A stretch of DNA of 64,000 bases, taken from assembly GCF_031583065.1 (NCBI RefSeq), contig NZ_CP134053.1:4650001-4714000 (forward strand), read 5' to 3'. Shown here one piece after another: positions 16,874-25,588 of this stretch. Below the pieces are notes generated by a model, which was given only the letters and a program-made list of their open reading frames with translations, was not told the DNA's origin and did not search any database. Source of the DNA: Streptomyces sp. CGMCC 4.7035 (lineage in GTDB: Bacteria > Actinomycetota > Actinomycetes > Streptomycetales > Streptomycetaceae). The position numbers and the translations under genes were made by a program. The first letter of the stretch is position 1. The number at the start of each line of letters is the position of its first letter.

Positions 16874-17437
16874 ATGAGCCCAGTTCAACCGTTCCGGAGA
16901 ATCGTGACCGGCCATGACGCGTCCGACCGTGCGGTCATCACGCAGGACGCACCGCCGACTCGCGTGGTGGAGATCGGCGGGCCTGGTGGCCCGGTCTTCT
17001 ACGAGGTGTGGAATACACGCCAGACGCCGGCCGTCATCGACCGGCAGTCGGGTGAGCCGGCGGAGGACGGTCTGGTGCTCGGACCTCCCGAGCGTGGCAC
17101 TCGCATCCGGGTGATCGACTTCCCTCCGGAGGACGACCGGATCCGAAACCTGACGGGGGCCGAGGCGGCCGAGAAGTTCGGGGAGATGGGCGGTGCCGAC
17201 GCCGCACGGTCCGCTGCCGGCGCCCCGCATCCGTTGATGCACCGCACGCAGACGATCGACTACGGGATCGTGATCGAGGGCGAGCTCACGCTGGTTCTCG
17301 ACGAGGGCGAGACCATCGTCCGCACCGGAGACATCGTGATTCAGCGCGGCACCAACCACGCATGGGCAAACCGGTCGGCCGCGAACTGCCGGGTCGCCTT
17401 CGTACTCATCGACGGCCAGTACACCGACGGACTCTGA
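16874..17437 (+). CDS. Cupin-domain protein
   Basis: A 187-residue protein with a C-terminal single cupin barrel: LMHRTQTIDYGIVIEGELTL, then DEGETIVRTGDIVIQRGTNH followed by AWANRS. The second-motif Gly-Asp-x-x-x-x-x-x-G and His are there; the first motif has H at LMHRT and E at IEGEL, enough to suggest a metal site. The start ATG 16874 follows GGGAGGG; an in-frame ATG at 16835 lacks one. It is 16 nt upstream of the CMD gene, in a two-gene operon between two SARP regulators. Such cupin-CMD pairs occur in aromatic and polyketide tailoring, but the reaction cannot be assigned. Confidence 0.82.
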   Translation: MSPVQPFRRIVTGHDASDRAVITQDAPPTRVVEIGGPGGPVFYEVWNTRQTPAVIDRQSGEPAEDGLVLGPPERGTRIRVIDFPPEDDRIRNLTGAEAAEKFGEMGGADAARSAAGAPHPLMHRTQTIDYGIVIEGELTLVLDEGETIVRTGDIVIQRGTNHAWANRSAANCRVAFVLIDGQYTDGL

Positions 17438-17453
17438 GAAGGAGGAGCATCGT

Positions 17454-18038
17454 ATGCGTATTCGACCCATCCCACCCAATGAGCTCAGCCCCCGACTCCG
17501 CGAGGTGCACGACGGAATCGCCGGCCTCGTCACCGAGGAGCAGGGACGCGTCGTCATCCTCGACGACGACGGCGCGCTCGTCGGGCCGTTCGCGGCGATG
17601 CTGCACTTCCCCACGTTCGGGGTTCCGGCTCTGTTTCTGCAGCGGGCGGTCGCGGCCGAGGCTCACCTCGACCCCATCGTCCGCGAGGTGGCGATCCTCA
17701 CCGTCGGAGGCGCCTACGGCGCCCGGTACCTGCTGTACGCACACGAGCAGACGGCAGACGAGGTCGGCCTTCCGGCGGCACAGATCGCGACCCTGGCGGC
17801 GGGCGGTCGGCCCTCCGGGCTCAGTGACGAACAGGCCGTCGCCCACGACGTCGCGACGGCGTTGACCTCCGGGCGCATACTCCCGGACTCCACATACGAC
17901 CGGGCCACGCAGTTGCTGGGCCACGACGGGGTCGGCGAGCTCGTGTTCCTCATCGGCAGCTACTGCCTCATCGCGATGGTGCTGAACTGCTTCGACGTAC
18001 CGGTCCCCGGTCGGGAACCGTCAACGGCCCAGCCGTGA
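17454..18038 (+). CDS. Carboxymuconolactone-decarboxylase-family protein
   Basis: A 194-residue all-helical protein of the AhpD-like CMD superfamily: LREVHDGIAGLV, AAMLHFPTFGVPALFLQ, then REVAILTVGGAYGARYLLYA HEQTADEVGL (conserved E..H block) and DEQAVAHDVATALTS. The peroxidatic CxxC of AhpD is not present at the expected place, so it is nearer to the decarboxylase-like or structural members. A strong AAGGAGGA precedes the ATG. It is cotranscribed with the cupin gene. A role in processing an aromatic or lactone intermediate is plausible but unproven. Confidence 0.83.
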   Translation: MRIRPIPPNELSPRLREVHDGIAGLVTEEQGRVVILDDDGALVGPFAAMLHFPTFGVPALFLQRAVAAEAHLDPIVREVAILTVGGAYGARYLLYAHEQTADEVGLPAAQIATLAAGGRPSGLSDEQAVAHDVATALTSGRILPDSTYDRATQLLGHDGVGELVFLIGSYCLIAMVLNCFDVPVPGREPSTAQP

Positions 18039-18101
18039 CGACGACAAGGTGTCTGCCGGCGATTGCGGCGTTGCGGATCGTCGCTTCGTAGTGCTCGGGC
18101 A

Positions 18102-18164
18102 TCCGGCCGGCTGCGGCGGCCGGAGCACGCGGTCAGGCCGCTCACCGGCGGTGGGCGGCCTGAC
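18102..18164. terminator. Two stem-loops between convergent CMD and SARP2 genes
   Basis: TCCGGCCG (18102-18109) pairs with CGGCCGGA (18117-18124), and GTCAGGCCGC (18132-18141) pairs perfectly with GCGGCCTGAC (18155-18164). Both lie in the 134-bp gap between convergent genes. They are likely a bidirectional, U-tract-poor terminator as is usual in Streptomyces. Confidence 0.65.
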
Positions 18165-18172
18165 TACGGATG

Positions 18173-21100
18173 TCAGCGGGATGTGCCGTCCGCAAGCTCG
18201 GCCATCAGTTCCTCGGCACGGCGGGCGAACAGGTGGGCCTCGCGCTCGACGGACAGTGCGTGCGCCCGCTCGGCAACGGCCCGGAGGGAGGCGACTGGCT
18301 CGCCGCGTGCCCGCAGCACCCGTGCCCGGAGCAGAAGCAGCAGGCTTTCGGCGTAGCGCTGGCCGTACGTTTCGATGGCCGAGTCCGCCCGGTCGAGCGC
18401 CGCGTCGGCCTCGTCCAGCTTTCCCGCCGCCAGCCACATCTCGCCGAGGAGCCCGTACCAGGTGGCCAGGCCCGAGCGTGGCGGGTCGGAGAGCGACGCG
18501 ACGATCAGGTCCTGCGCCTCTACGGCTGCGCCGGCCGGGTCCTCGCCGGTCACAGCGCGCGCCCAGCACCGGGCCAGCCGTTGATAGCTGCCGAGGAAGC
18601 CGAACGAGAACGCGGGGTCCACGGCGATCCCGCGCTCAGCCGCGCGACGTGCCCGCACGGGGTCGCCGATCAACGCGGCGACCCGTGCGGAGTAGGTCGC
18701 CCAGACCGTCATCACGTAGGGATCGTCCCCCGCGGCGGCCTCCATCGTGTCGAGCAGGGCCAGCGCCGCGTCGGTGTCACCGTGCAGCGCGGTCATCATC
18801 GCGAGCATCCCGCCCGCCATCAGCCGCAGATCGCGCCGGAGCGGGTCTTCCTCCTGACGGGCCGGGTCGTCCAGCACGGTCCAGTCGGTCCGGCTCAGGT
18901 ACCGGAACGCCTCACCGATGTTGCCGACACCCCATTGGTGGATGCCCCAGGCGTACCGGCCGTAGGCGCGCACGACCGGGTCGTCGGACGCCTCGCCCTG
19001 CTCGAGCAGCCGGCGGGCCAGCCGGCCGGCGCGGTCCAGTTTCATGCCCTGGGCGTACGCGGCCCAGCGGGAGAAGAGGAAGTCGGCGGCCTCCCGTTCC
19101 CGGTCGAGTCCACGGGAAAGATGTTCGGCCCGCTCCAGCAGGTCGACCGCCGACCCCACGTATCCCGCCCGCATGCCGTCCACCGCGGTGAACAGTGACA
19201 GGGCAGCCAGCTCCAGCTCCGCCAGGCCCGCTGTCCGTGCCACCTGCGCGGCCGAGTGAAGCTGGCGCGCGGCCGCCTCAAGAGCCAGTTTGGCCGCCGC
19301 GCACCGGCCGGCGCGGAGCAGCGCGGTCGCGGTCCGGGCCGGATCCGCGAGCGGCCCGGCAGACCACAGGTGATGGGCAAGGCGCTCGGCCACCAGCTCG
19401 GTGTCCGCGGCCCTGTGCTCCAGGGCGTCGGCGACCAGCAGGTGCAGCCGGGCCGCGCGCGGTGGCGGTATGTCCTCGGCCACCGATTCGCGGACCAGGT
19501 CGTGCGGAAATCCGAACGAGTAGGGGTCCCCGGGCGAGGGTTCGAGCAGGCCGAGCCCGTCGCACGACTCCAGGCGGTCCAGACACGTCTGGTGGTCCAG
19601 ACCGGCGGCACGGGCAAGGAGAGCGAGGTCGACGGTACGGCCGATCAGCGCCGCGATCTGCAACAGGCTTCTGGCGTCGGCCCCCAGTCCGGCCGTCCGG
19701 TCGCGAACGACATCCCGGACAGTGGCCGGTACCGCGGTCCGGACCGCGGTGGCCTCCGTGAGGACATCGCCGTCGGCGAGAAACCGGGACAGCTCGCGGA
19801 CGAAGAAGGGGTTGCCGGCGGTGCGGGTGTGGATGAGGCGGGTGGCACCCGGGCCCGGGTCCTGCCCCGTCTCACGGCGGACGAGTTCGGCCACCTCGGC
19901 CGGGCCGAGCGGGCCGAGCGGGATCCTGCGGTGACCGGGCAGCCGACTCGCCGCGGCGAGCATCCGCCCCAGTTCCGGGCTCGGCGCGGGCGCACGGTCG
20001 CGGAGCGCCCCGATCACGGCGGTGCCGCCCGGCAGCCGGGCCATCAGATGACGGAGCAGATCCAGCGAGGCGGCATCGGCCCACTGAAGGTCGTCGACGA
20101 CGAGCACCACGGGTCGCCGCGCCGATACCTGGCGGACGAGCGCGACAGCCTCCTCGAAGAAACGGAACCGGACGCCGCTGTCCGGCAGCACCGACATCGT
20201 CTGACCGCTGCCGCGCGGTGTCACGAGACGACTGAGTTCGCCCGCCTGCCAGTCCCCCCGCGCCGGCACGTCGTCCAGGAGCGCGTTGACGACCTGCGCC
20301 CACGGCCACATCGACGGCGTGCCGTCCCCCGGCAGGCAGTGGCCCCGGACGACGAGCGCGCCACGCCGGTTCGCCTCGGCGCCGGCCTCCTCGAGCAGGC
20401 GGGTCTTGCCCACTCCGGGTTCTCCTTCGACGAGCACGAGCCCCGTCGATCCGGCGAGTGCCGATTCCACCGCATGCCGCACCACCGCCAGTTCCTCGGC
20501 CCGGCCGACCAGACTGTCGGCGGTCGGCGCCCCGACGGTGGGTGCCGCAGGCCGTTCACGGGGCATTTCCTCAGCCGGTGCCCGTTCCAGCACACGCAGG
20601 TGAGCGGCCACCAGTGCCGGGCCGGGGTCGACGCCCAGTTCCTCGGCCAGCCGGGCGCGGACGGTCCGGAACACCGACAGCGCCTCGGCCGGTTGGCCTG
20701 CGGCAGCCAGGGCGGCGATGAGACTCGCCTGCACTCTCTCGTGCAACGGCGCCATCCGGGCGGCCATGTGCAAGGACTGGAGCACACGTTCGGGCCGGCC
20801 GAGCCCTATCGCCAACTCGGCTGCCGCCACGCAGGCGTGGCGGAACTCGCCGTCCAGCCCGGCGAAGATCGCCATACCGGTCGAGCCGTAGGCGACCCCG
20901 TCGCCGGCCGAGCCGTGCCAGAGCCCCACCGCCTCCAAGTACCGGTCGAGTGCAGCAACGGGCCGCTGCTCTGCGACGGCGCCCTCGGCCGCGTCGACCA
21001 GCTCACGGAACCAGACGACGTCCAGTGTCCCGGGGGCAGCCACGAACAGGTACGCGCTCCCGCGGCGCTGCAGGTACGAGCCGGGTTCACGTGCGGGCAA

Positions 21101-21349
21101 CGCCGGCTCCAGCAGCCGCCGGAGCGCGCCGACGTACTTCTGGAGAATGTTGACCGCCGAGACCGGGACGTCCTCGGCCCAGATCAGGTCGACCAACTCG
21201 CTGATGCTGACCGGCTCGCCCGCACGGGCGAGGAGAACGGCGAGCAGATAGGCCTGCTGCGGAGGGCCGGCGTCCAGTTCCACACCGTCTCGCCAGACCC
21301 GCAACGGACCGAGAATCTGCAGGCGTAGGGATGCGTCGGAGGAGGCCAT
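18173..21349 (-). CDS. AfsR/SARP-like regulator 2 (HTH-BTAD-AAA-TPR)
   Basis: A 1058-residue paralogue of SARP1 with the same order: winged HTH (LQILGPLRVWRDGVELDAG, LQKYVGALRRLLEP), BTAD (VDAAEGAVAEQRPVAALDRY), ATPase (Walker A VEGEPGVGKTRLLEE, Walker B VLVVDDLQWADAASLDLLRH), and a long helical C-terminus ending in RAEELMAELADG. The start MASSDASLRL is chosen because AAAAAAGGA precedes it; an upstream ATG at 21391 adds 14 residues without support. It lies 264 nt downstream of the redox fusion gene on the same strand. The two regulators probably arose by duplication and now bracket the cupin-CMD operon; targets are unknown. Confidence 0.88.
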   Translation of the reverse strand: MASSDASLRLQILGPLRVWRDGVELDAGPPQQAYLLAVLLARAGEPVSISELVDLIWAEDVPVSAVNILQKYVGALRRLLEPALPAREPGSYLQRRGSAYLFVAAPGTLDVVWFRELVDAAEGAVAEQRPVAALDRYLEAVGLWHGSAGDGVAYGSTGMAIFAGLDGEFRHACVAAAELAIGLGRPERVLQSLHMAARMAPLHERVQASLIAALAAAGQPAEALSVFRTVRARLAEELGVDPGPALVAAHLRVLERAPAEEMPRERPAAPTVGAPTADSLVGRAEELAVVRHAVESALAGSTGLVLVEGEPGVGKTRLLEEAGAEANRRGALVVRGHCLPGDGTPSMWPWAQVVNALLDDVPARGDWQAGELSRLVTPRGSGQTMSVLPDSGVRFRFFEEAVALVRQVSARRPVVLVVDDLQWADAASLDLLRHLMARLPGGTAVIGALRDRAPAPSPELGRMLAAASRLPGHRRIPLGPLGPAEVAELVRRETGQDPGPGATRLIHTRTAGNPFFVRELSRFLADGDVLTEATAVRTAVPATVRDVVRDRTAGLGADARSLLQIAALIGRTVDLALLARAAGLDHQTCLDRLESCDGLGLLEPSPGDPYSFGFPHDLVRESVAEDIPPPRAARLHLLVADALEHRAADTELVAERLAHHLWSAGPLADPARTATALLRAGRCAAAKLALEAAARQLHSAAQVARTAGLAELELAALSLFTAVDGMRAGYVGSAVDLLERAEHLSRGLDREREAADFLFSRWAAYAQGMKLDRAGRLARRLLEQGEASDDPVVRAYGRYAWGIHQWGVGNIGEAFRYLSRTDWTVLDDPARQEEDPLRRDLRLMAGGMLAMMTALHGDTDAALALLDTMEAAAGDDPYVMTVWATYSARVAALIGDPVRARRAAERGIAVDPAFSFGFLGSYQRLARCWARAVTGEDPAGAAVEAQDLIVASLSDPPRSGLATWYGLLGEMWLAAGKLDEADAALDRADSAIETYGQRYAESLLLLLRARVLRARGEPVASLRAVAERAHALSVEREAHLFARRAEELMAELADGTSR

Positions 21350-21613
21350 TCCTTTTTTCCATTCCCAGTCCCGGGTCGCCCTCGCTGCCATCCGCTGCCC
21401 GTGGTGACGAAGTCACGCGGCGGGAAAGCGACTGCTGCCGCTTGCCGGCCGGAAGGGCAGAGCGAACGACCAGGGGCGACAGCGGTGATCGCGGCAGGTT
21501 CTTCGGCCGCGCAACGCGCCGAGTGCCACTGGACCGGACAGGCCGGAGTCAGAATCCGCTGTCCGTCGTGCTGTCGACGGGACGGCGCGGACAGTGACCG
21601 AGGCCGGCCCGTC

Positions 21614-24202
21614 CTACTGACCGATCACCAGGTCCTCGGTGGGCAGTGTCTGGCAGGCCAGCCGCCAGCCCGCCGCCAACTCGTCGGCGGAGAACATCCC
21701 CCGGTCGTCGGTCTCGTAGGCGCCGGAAAGCACCCGCACCCTGCAAGTGCCGCAAGCGCCTTCGCCGCACGACTGGGGCAATGCGACACCGACGGCGTTG
21801 GCGGCGTCGAGGACCGACTGCCCCGGGCTGCACGGGAACGCCGGGTCGCCGCCCACCGTGCCGATCATGAACTCCGTGACACCCGCCGCCGCGGCGGCGA
21901 CTGCGATGGCGTGCGCCTTCTCCCGGCGGGTCTCCTTGCTCCGGCCCGACACGAACGCCTCGGTGTGGATGGCCTCTCGCGGCACCCCCAGTTCTGTCAG
22001 GCGGCCGATCAGGTCCTGCATCATGGGCGCCGGCCCGCACAGGTGCACGCGGGTCTTCGGGCCTACGTGGGGCCGCAGCTCGTCCAGACCGATCCGTCCC
22101 TCCCGTTCGGTGACGAAGATCGACACCGCCAGCCCCGGCAGCCGGGACCGCAGCGCCTCGATCTCCGGCCCGAACACCACCTCGTCCTCGGTCCGGTAGC
22201 TCGCCAGCAGGACGATCCGCCCCGTGTGACCGGCGTCGGCGGCCGCGAGCAGGACGCTCATCAGCGGGGTGATCCCGACGCCCCCGGCGATGAGCAGGAG
22301 TGTGTCCGCCTCGGTGCCTGGATCCCAGGTGAACTCGCCGTGCGGGCCACTCACGCGCAACGCCAGCCCGACCTCCAGTTCCTCATGCAGGAATCCCGAG
22401 CCCAGGCCGTCCGGCTCGTGCTTCACAGCGATCTCGACGAAGCCGCTCTCCCCGGGACTGCTGCAGATCGAGTACGACCGTTCGATCGGCTCGATGGCGA
22501 CGGGCAGGTGGACCTTCACGTACTGCCCGGCGGCGAACGCGAACGGCATCGTGTCTCCGTCCAGGGGTTCGAAGCGGATCCTCCGGACCGTCGGGGTCAG
22601 CACCTCGATGCCGGCCACCCGCAAATAACCCTCCCAGGGCGTGGCCGGATCCCGGGCCACCCCGCCGGAACGGATGGCCTGCCACATCGTCCCGAGCTGC
22701 CGCGGTTTCAGGACAGCGTTCGCCGCCATCAGCCCTCCCGCCAGCGCCCCCACCACGCCGGACCCCCAGGCATCCTGCCCGGCCACGAAGAGGCCCTTGA
22801 CCGGAGTACGGCATCCCGCCCGAGCCGAGCGCAACCGCTGGGGAGTCGCCGCGAGTCCGTAGAAGGAGCCCAGCACGCTGTGCTGATAGGTCTCGAACGA
22901 CAGCGGCGTCGCCAGTTCGGCGAATGCGATCGTCTCCCGGAAGCCGGGCCAGCGTTCCTCCAGGCGGGCGATCAGCCGTCCGGTCAGCTCGTCCTTGAAC
23001 TTCCGGTAGCTGTCCGGTCGCTCGTTCTCGGGCGTCCCGCGCCACTGGTCGACCACCTTCGGATCGACGAGTTCCAGCAGCTCCACCGTGTGGAAACGGG
23101 CGGCGGGGTTGTTGAGCGAGGCGAACGAGACGTACAGCGTGCCTTCCCCCGGAGGGCGATGAACGCTGTCGTGCTCGTCGAGATCCGGCATGAACCAGTG
23201 GTTCTCGCCGCGCAGCCCGAACTCGGCCGGCGACCGGTTCAGTCCGAGAAACAGCATGACCGCCGACCGTTCCTCGGGCAGCTCCGCCAGTTCGTGGCTT
23301 TTCCCGATCAGGGCGTACGTGTTGCGAACTCCGGCCGCCGAGACAACGGTGTCCGTCCGCACACGGTAGCGGCGGCCGGTGGCGGTGTCCTCGACGTCGA
23401 CGCCGGCCACCTTGCCACCCTCGACGACGACCTCGTGAACCCTCTGCCGGGAGCGCAGCACCACGTCGTACCGCTGCAGGATCTCCAGAACGACCCGGTT
23501 GAGCTCCTGCGGGCCGCCCACGGGGTGCGCGGTGCCTTCCATGAAGAAGGTCAGCGGGACCGCCGCGTGATAGCCGAACGCGCTCGATGCCGGCGGAGTG
23601 CCGTACAGCCCCCACCGCGCGGCCAGAACGGCCCGCAGACGCGGATCGCGGAAGCTGCGGGAAACCTGGTCCCTCAACGATCGGAACGTCGACGGGAAGA
23701 GCCGCTCGACGATGGGCGCACCCGCTCTTCGTACGCCGGCGGGGAACGATGCGAAGACATTGCGCGCGGTGAGCCCGGCCATGGCCCAGCGCGTGGTCCG
23801 GAAGAAGCCGTCGATGGCGTCGGCCTCCCCGGGGAACCGTTCCTTCAGACGCGCACGGAACCGTTCCTTCGTGGCGGGGACGGCGAAATCGAACCCCGGG
23901 AAGTGCAGTGCGTCGTACTCGTCCGGCAGGGGCGAAAGCTGCGCCCGCCCGTCCGTCATGAACCCGAGGAACGGGCCGGCGCTCCCGCTCATGTAATGCA
24001 GCCCGGTGCCGAACCGGTATCGCCCGGCGCGGGAGAACTCGTGCGTCATCCCACCGAGCGTGTAGTGCTGTTCGAGGACGAGAACACGCTTCCCGCCGAA
24101 CTGCGCGATCGTGCGCGCCGCCGCGAGACCGCCCATACCCGACCCGATCACCACCACATCGGCTTCCTCGTCCGACACCATCCGCACCCCCCAGTCATCC
24201 AT
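21614..24202 (-). CDS. Three-module redox fusion: CrtI/RetSat-like + FNR + [2Fe-2S] ferredoxin
   Basis: An 862-residue single polypeptide. Residues 1-~505 are a CrtI/retinol-saturase-like FAD oxidoreductase (VVIGSGMGGLAAARTIAQFG, LEQHYTLGGMTHEF, C-terminal VAGQDAWGSGVVGALAGG). Residues ~525-770 are a ferredoxin-NADP-reductase module with the FAD motif RSYSICSSPGE and nucleotide motif LLIAGGVGITPLMSVL plus LCGPAPMM. Residues ~775-862 are a plant-type ferredoxin with ligands CGEGACGTC near 811-819 and LACQT near 849. The order FNR then ferredoxin is that of PaaE-type reductases. The likely result is a self-sufficient NAD(P)H-driven saturase, desaturase or isomerase acting on an isoprenoid or polyene (inference). 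No frameshift separates the modules. An alternative start is ATG 24181. Confidence 0.87.
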   Translation of the reverse strand: MDDWGVRMVSDEEADVVVIGSGMGGLAAARTIAQFGGKRVLVLEQHYTLGGMTHEFSRAGRYRFGTGLHYMSGSAGPFLGFMTDGRAQLSPLPDEYDALHFPGFDFAVPATKERFRARLKERFPGEADAIDGFFRTTRWAMAGLTARNVFASFPAGVRRAGAPIVERLFPSTFRSLRDQVSRSFRDPRLRAVLAARWGLYGTPPASSAFGYHAAVPLTFFMEGTAHPVGGPQELNRVVLEILQRYDVVLRSRQRVHEVVVEGGKVAGVDVEDTATGRRYRVRTDTVVSAAGVRNTYALIGKSHELAELPEERSAVMLFLGLNRSPAEFGLRGENHWFMPDLDEHDSVHRPPGEGTLYVSFASLNNPAARFHTVELLELVDPKVVDQWRGTPENERPDSYRKFKDELTGRLIARLEERWPGFRETIAFAELATPLSFETYQHSVLGSFYGLAATPQRLRSARAGCRTPVKGLFVAGQDAWGSGVVGALAGGLMAANAVLKPRQLGTMWQAIRSGGVARDPATPWEGYLRVAGIEVLTPTVRRIRFEPLDGDTMPFAFAAGQYVKVHLPVAIEPIERSYSICSSPGESGFVEIAVKHEPDGLGSGFLHEELEVGLALRVSGPHGEFTWDPGTEADTLLLIAGGVGITPLMSVLLAAADAGHTGRIVLLASYRTEDEVVFGPEIEALRSRLPGLAVSIFVTEREGRIGLDELRPHVGPKTRVHLCGPAPMMQDLIGRLTELGVPREAIHTEAFVSGRSKETRREKAHAIAVAAAAAGVTEFMIGTVGGDPAFPCSPGQSVLDAANAVGVALPQSCGEGACGTCRVRVLSGAYETDDRGMFSADELAAGWRLACQTLPTEDLVIGQ

Positions 24203-24569
24203 CCTGCGAGGGATCAGATTGGCCGGACCGACTTGACGTCGACTGAATGATCAGTGAAGGCCACCCGGAACCAGGTCCCGGTCTCATTCAATTCCCGTCC
24301 AGTGCGACGTCATAGCTTTGCGCTGGGCGTGAGGGTGTGGAGCCGTGTCGTTCTTCGCTGAATTCATCCGCAAACCCACCACGGTCGCCGCGGTCACGCC
24401 TCCGGTTCGTCGACCGACGTGTCCGGACACTTCCGGCGGTCGACGTCACGCCGGCGGACGTTCCCCGCAAGCGCGGTTCGAAGAAGTGGTCGTCAGCCGG
24501 ACGGTGTGAGAGAACCCGACACCCGCTCCGGTCCTTGTCGGCCGTCATCCGAAGGAGAGGTTGGTCCAG
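24203..24569. promoter_or_regulatory. Divergent promoter region with ACTGA-N4-TCAGT dyad
   Basis: This 367-bp gap separates the divergent fusion gene and the second alpha/beta hydrolase. ACTGAATGATCAGT at 24242-24255 is a 5+5 inverted repeat about 40 bp from the fusion start, near TTGACGTCGAC (24233-24243), which could be a -35 region. No coding sequence is visible. The dyad may be a TetR- or MarR-like operator, but no such regulator lies nearby. Confidence 0.4.
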
Positions 24570-25289
24570 GTGAGCGGGAATCCGACGATCGTGCTCGTAC
24601 ACGGAGCCTTTGCCGACAGCAGCGGCTTCAACGCCGTCGCCAAGCGGCTTGTCGCCGACGGCTATCCAGTGGTCGCCGCGCCGAATCCACTTCGAGGGCT
24701 CGCCTTTGACGCGAAACACGTCAAGGCACTGCTGGACAGCATCGAGGGACCGATCGTGCTGGTCGGGCACTCGTACGGCGGTGCGGTCATCTCCACCGCC
24801 GCCGAGGGAAACGCGAACGTGAAGGCACTGGTCTACCTGGCGGCGTTCGTGCCGGAGACGGGCGAGAGCGCGCAAGCACTGGTTGAGAAATTCCCGGGCA
24901 GCACCGTGGGCGAGTCCCTCAAGCCTGTGCCGCTGCCCGACGGACAGGTAGACCTCTACATCGACCCGAAGGTCTTTCATCCCCATTTCGCGGCCGACGT
25001 GTCGGCAGAGGAAGCCACTCTCTACTCGATCACGCAACGCCCGGCCACCGGCGCCGCCCTGGGCGAGCCCGCCACCGGTCCGCAGGCATGGCACACGATC
25101 CCGAACTACAACCTGATCAGCGGCGCCGACAGGATCATCCCACCGGCGACGCAGGAGTTCATGGCCCAGCGCTCCGGCGCGAAGACCCAGGTGGTCGAGG
25201 GCGCTTCGCACATGGTGTTCGTCTCCCGGCCGGGCGCGACCGTGGCCCTCATCGAGACAGCCGTGCAGGAGCAGACGCTCCCGCAATAG
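24570..25289 (+). CDS. Cytosolic alpha/beta hydrolase
   Basis: A 239-residue serine hydrolase without a leader. It has TIVLVHGAFADSSGFNAVAK, nucleophile elbow GHSYGG, acid loop SGADRIIPP and His in GASHMVFVSRP, a full catalytic set. The GTG at 24570 is preferred because GGAGAGG ends 9 nt upstream; a TTG at 24561 is the other option. It is paralogous to the exported hydrolase at 9348-10145, with shared blocks such as PNPLRG, NANVKALVY and AAFVP. It leads a plus-strand group with the 2TM and DUF4188 genes. Substrate unknown; relatives include small-ester and lactone hydrolases. Confidence 0.86.
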   Translation: MSGNPTIVLVHGAFADSSGFNAVAKRLVADGYPVVAAPNPLRGLAFDAKHVKALLDSIEGPIVLVGHSYGGAVISTAAEGNANVKALVYLAAFVPETGESAQALVEKFPGSTVGESLKPVPLPDGQVDLYIDPKVFHPHFAADVSAEEATLYSITQRPATGAALGEPATGPQAWHTIPNYNLISGADRIIPPATQEFMAQRSGAKTQVVEGASHMVFVSRPGATVALIETAVQEQTLPQ

Positions 25290-25344
25290 CACTGCTGGTC
25301 ACCGCCAGTACATCGATCCGATCCGGTGATCCATGGGAGGCAAA

Positions 25345-25554
25345 ATGCACAAAAGCGAAAAGGCCATGAGATGGGGCCTGCGGATCCACCTTTTGTGGTA
25401 CATCATCGCCAATGTGGCCCAGGTGGTGCTGTGGGGGATTCTCACACCCGACCACTTCTTCTGGCCCTTGTGGTCGATTCTGGGCTGGGGTATCGGGCTG
25501 GTGATCCACTTCTGGGTGATTCGTTCGAAGTCCCGATCACTCGTCCGGTCATGA
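25345..25554 (+). CDS. Small 2TM-domain membrane protein
   Basis: A 69-residue protein starting MHKSEKAMRWGLRIHLLWYI. The ATG at 25345 follows GGGAGG at good spacing, better than the ATG at 25333. Two hydrophobic helices (LLWYIIANVAQVVLWGIL and FFWPLWSILGWGIGLVIHFW) are joined by a short TPDH loop. This is the 2TM-domain layout found alone or fused to kinases and regulators. It lies 55 nt after the hydrolase gene. Function unknown; it may anchor or modulate a partner. Confidence 0.75.
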   Translation: MHKSEKAMRWGLRIHLLWYIIANVAQVVLWGILTPDHFFWPLWSILGWGIGLVIHFWVIRSKSRSLVRS

Positions 25555-25588
25555 CCTGAACCATCGCAAGCAGGACCAGGGGAGAATC

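Noticed and set aside
19256..21328. 690-codon plus-strand frame opposite SARP regulator 2
   Set aside because: Shadow of the real minus-strand gene; no domain, no ribosome site, codon bias reversed.
21401..24250. 949-codon plus-strand frame opposite the redox fusion
   Set aside because: Antisense to a gene with complete FAD, NAD(P) and [2Fe-2S] motifs; composition is that of a shadow frame.
10783..24250. A recognisable antibiotic biosynthetic gene cluster with a core synthase
   Set aside because: No PKS, NRPS, terpene cyclase, RiPP precursor or lanthipeptide synthetase motif was found; only regulators, tailoring-type enzymes and exporters are visible.
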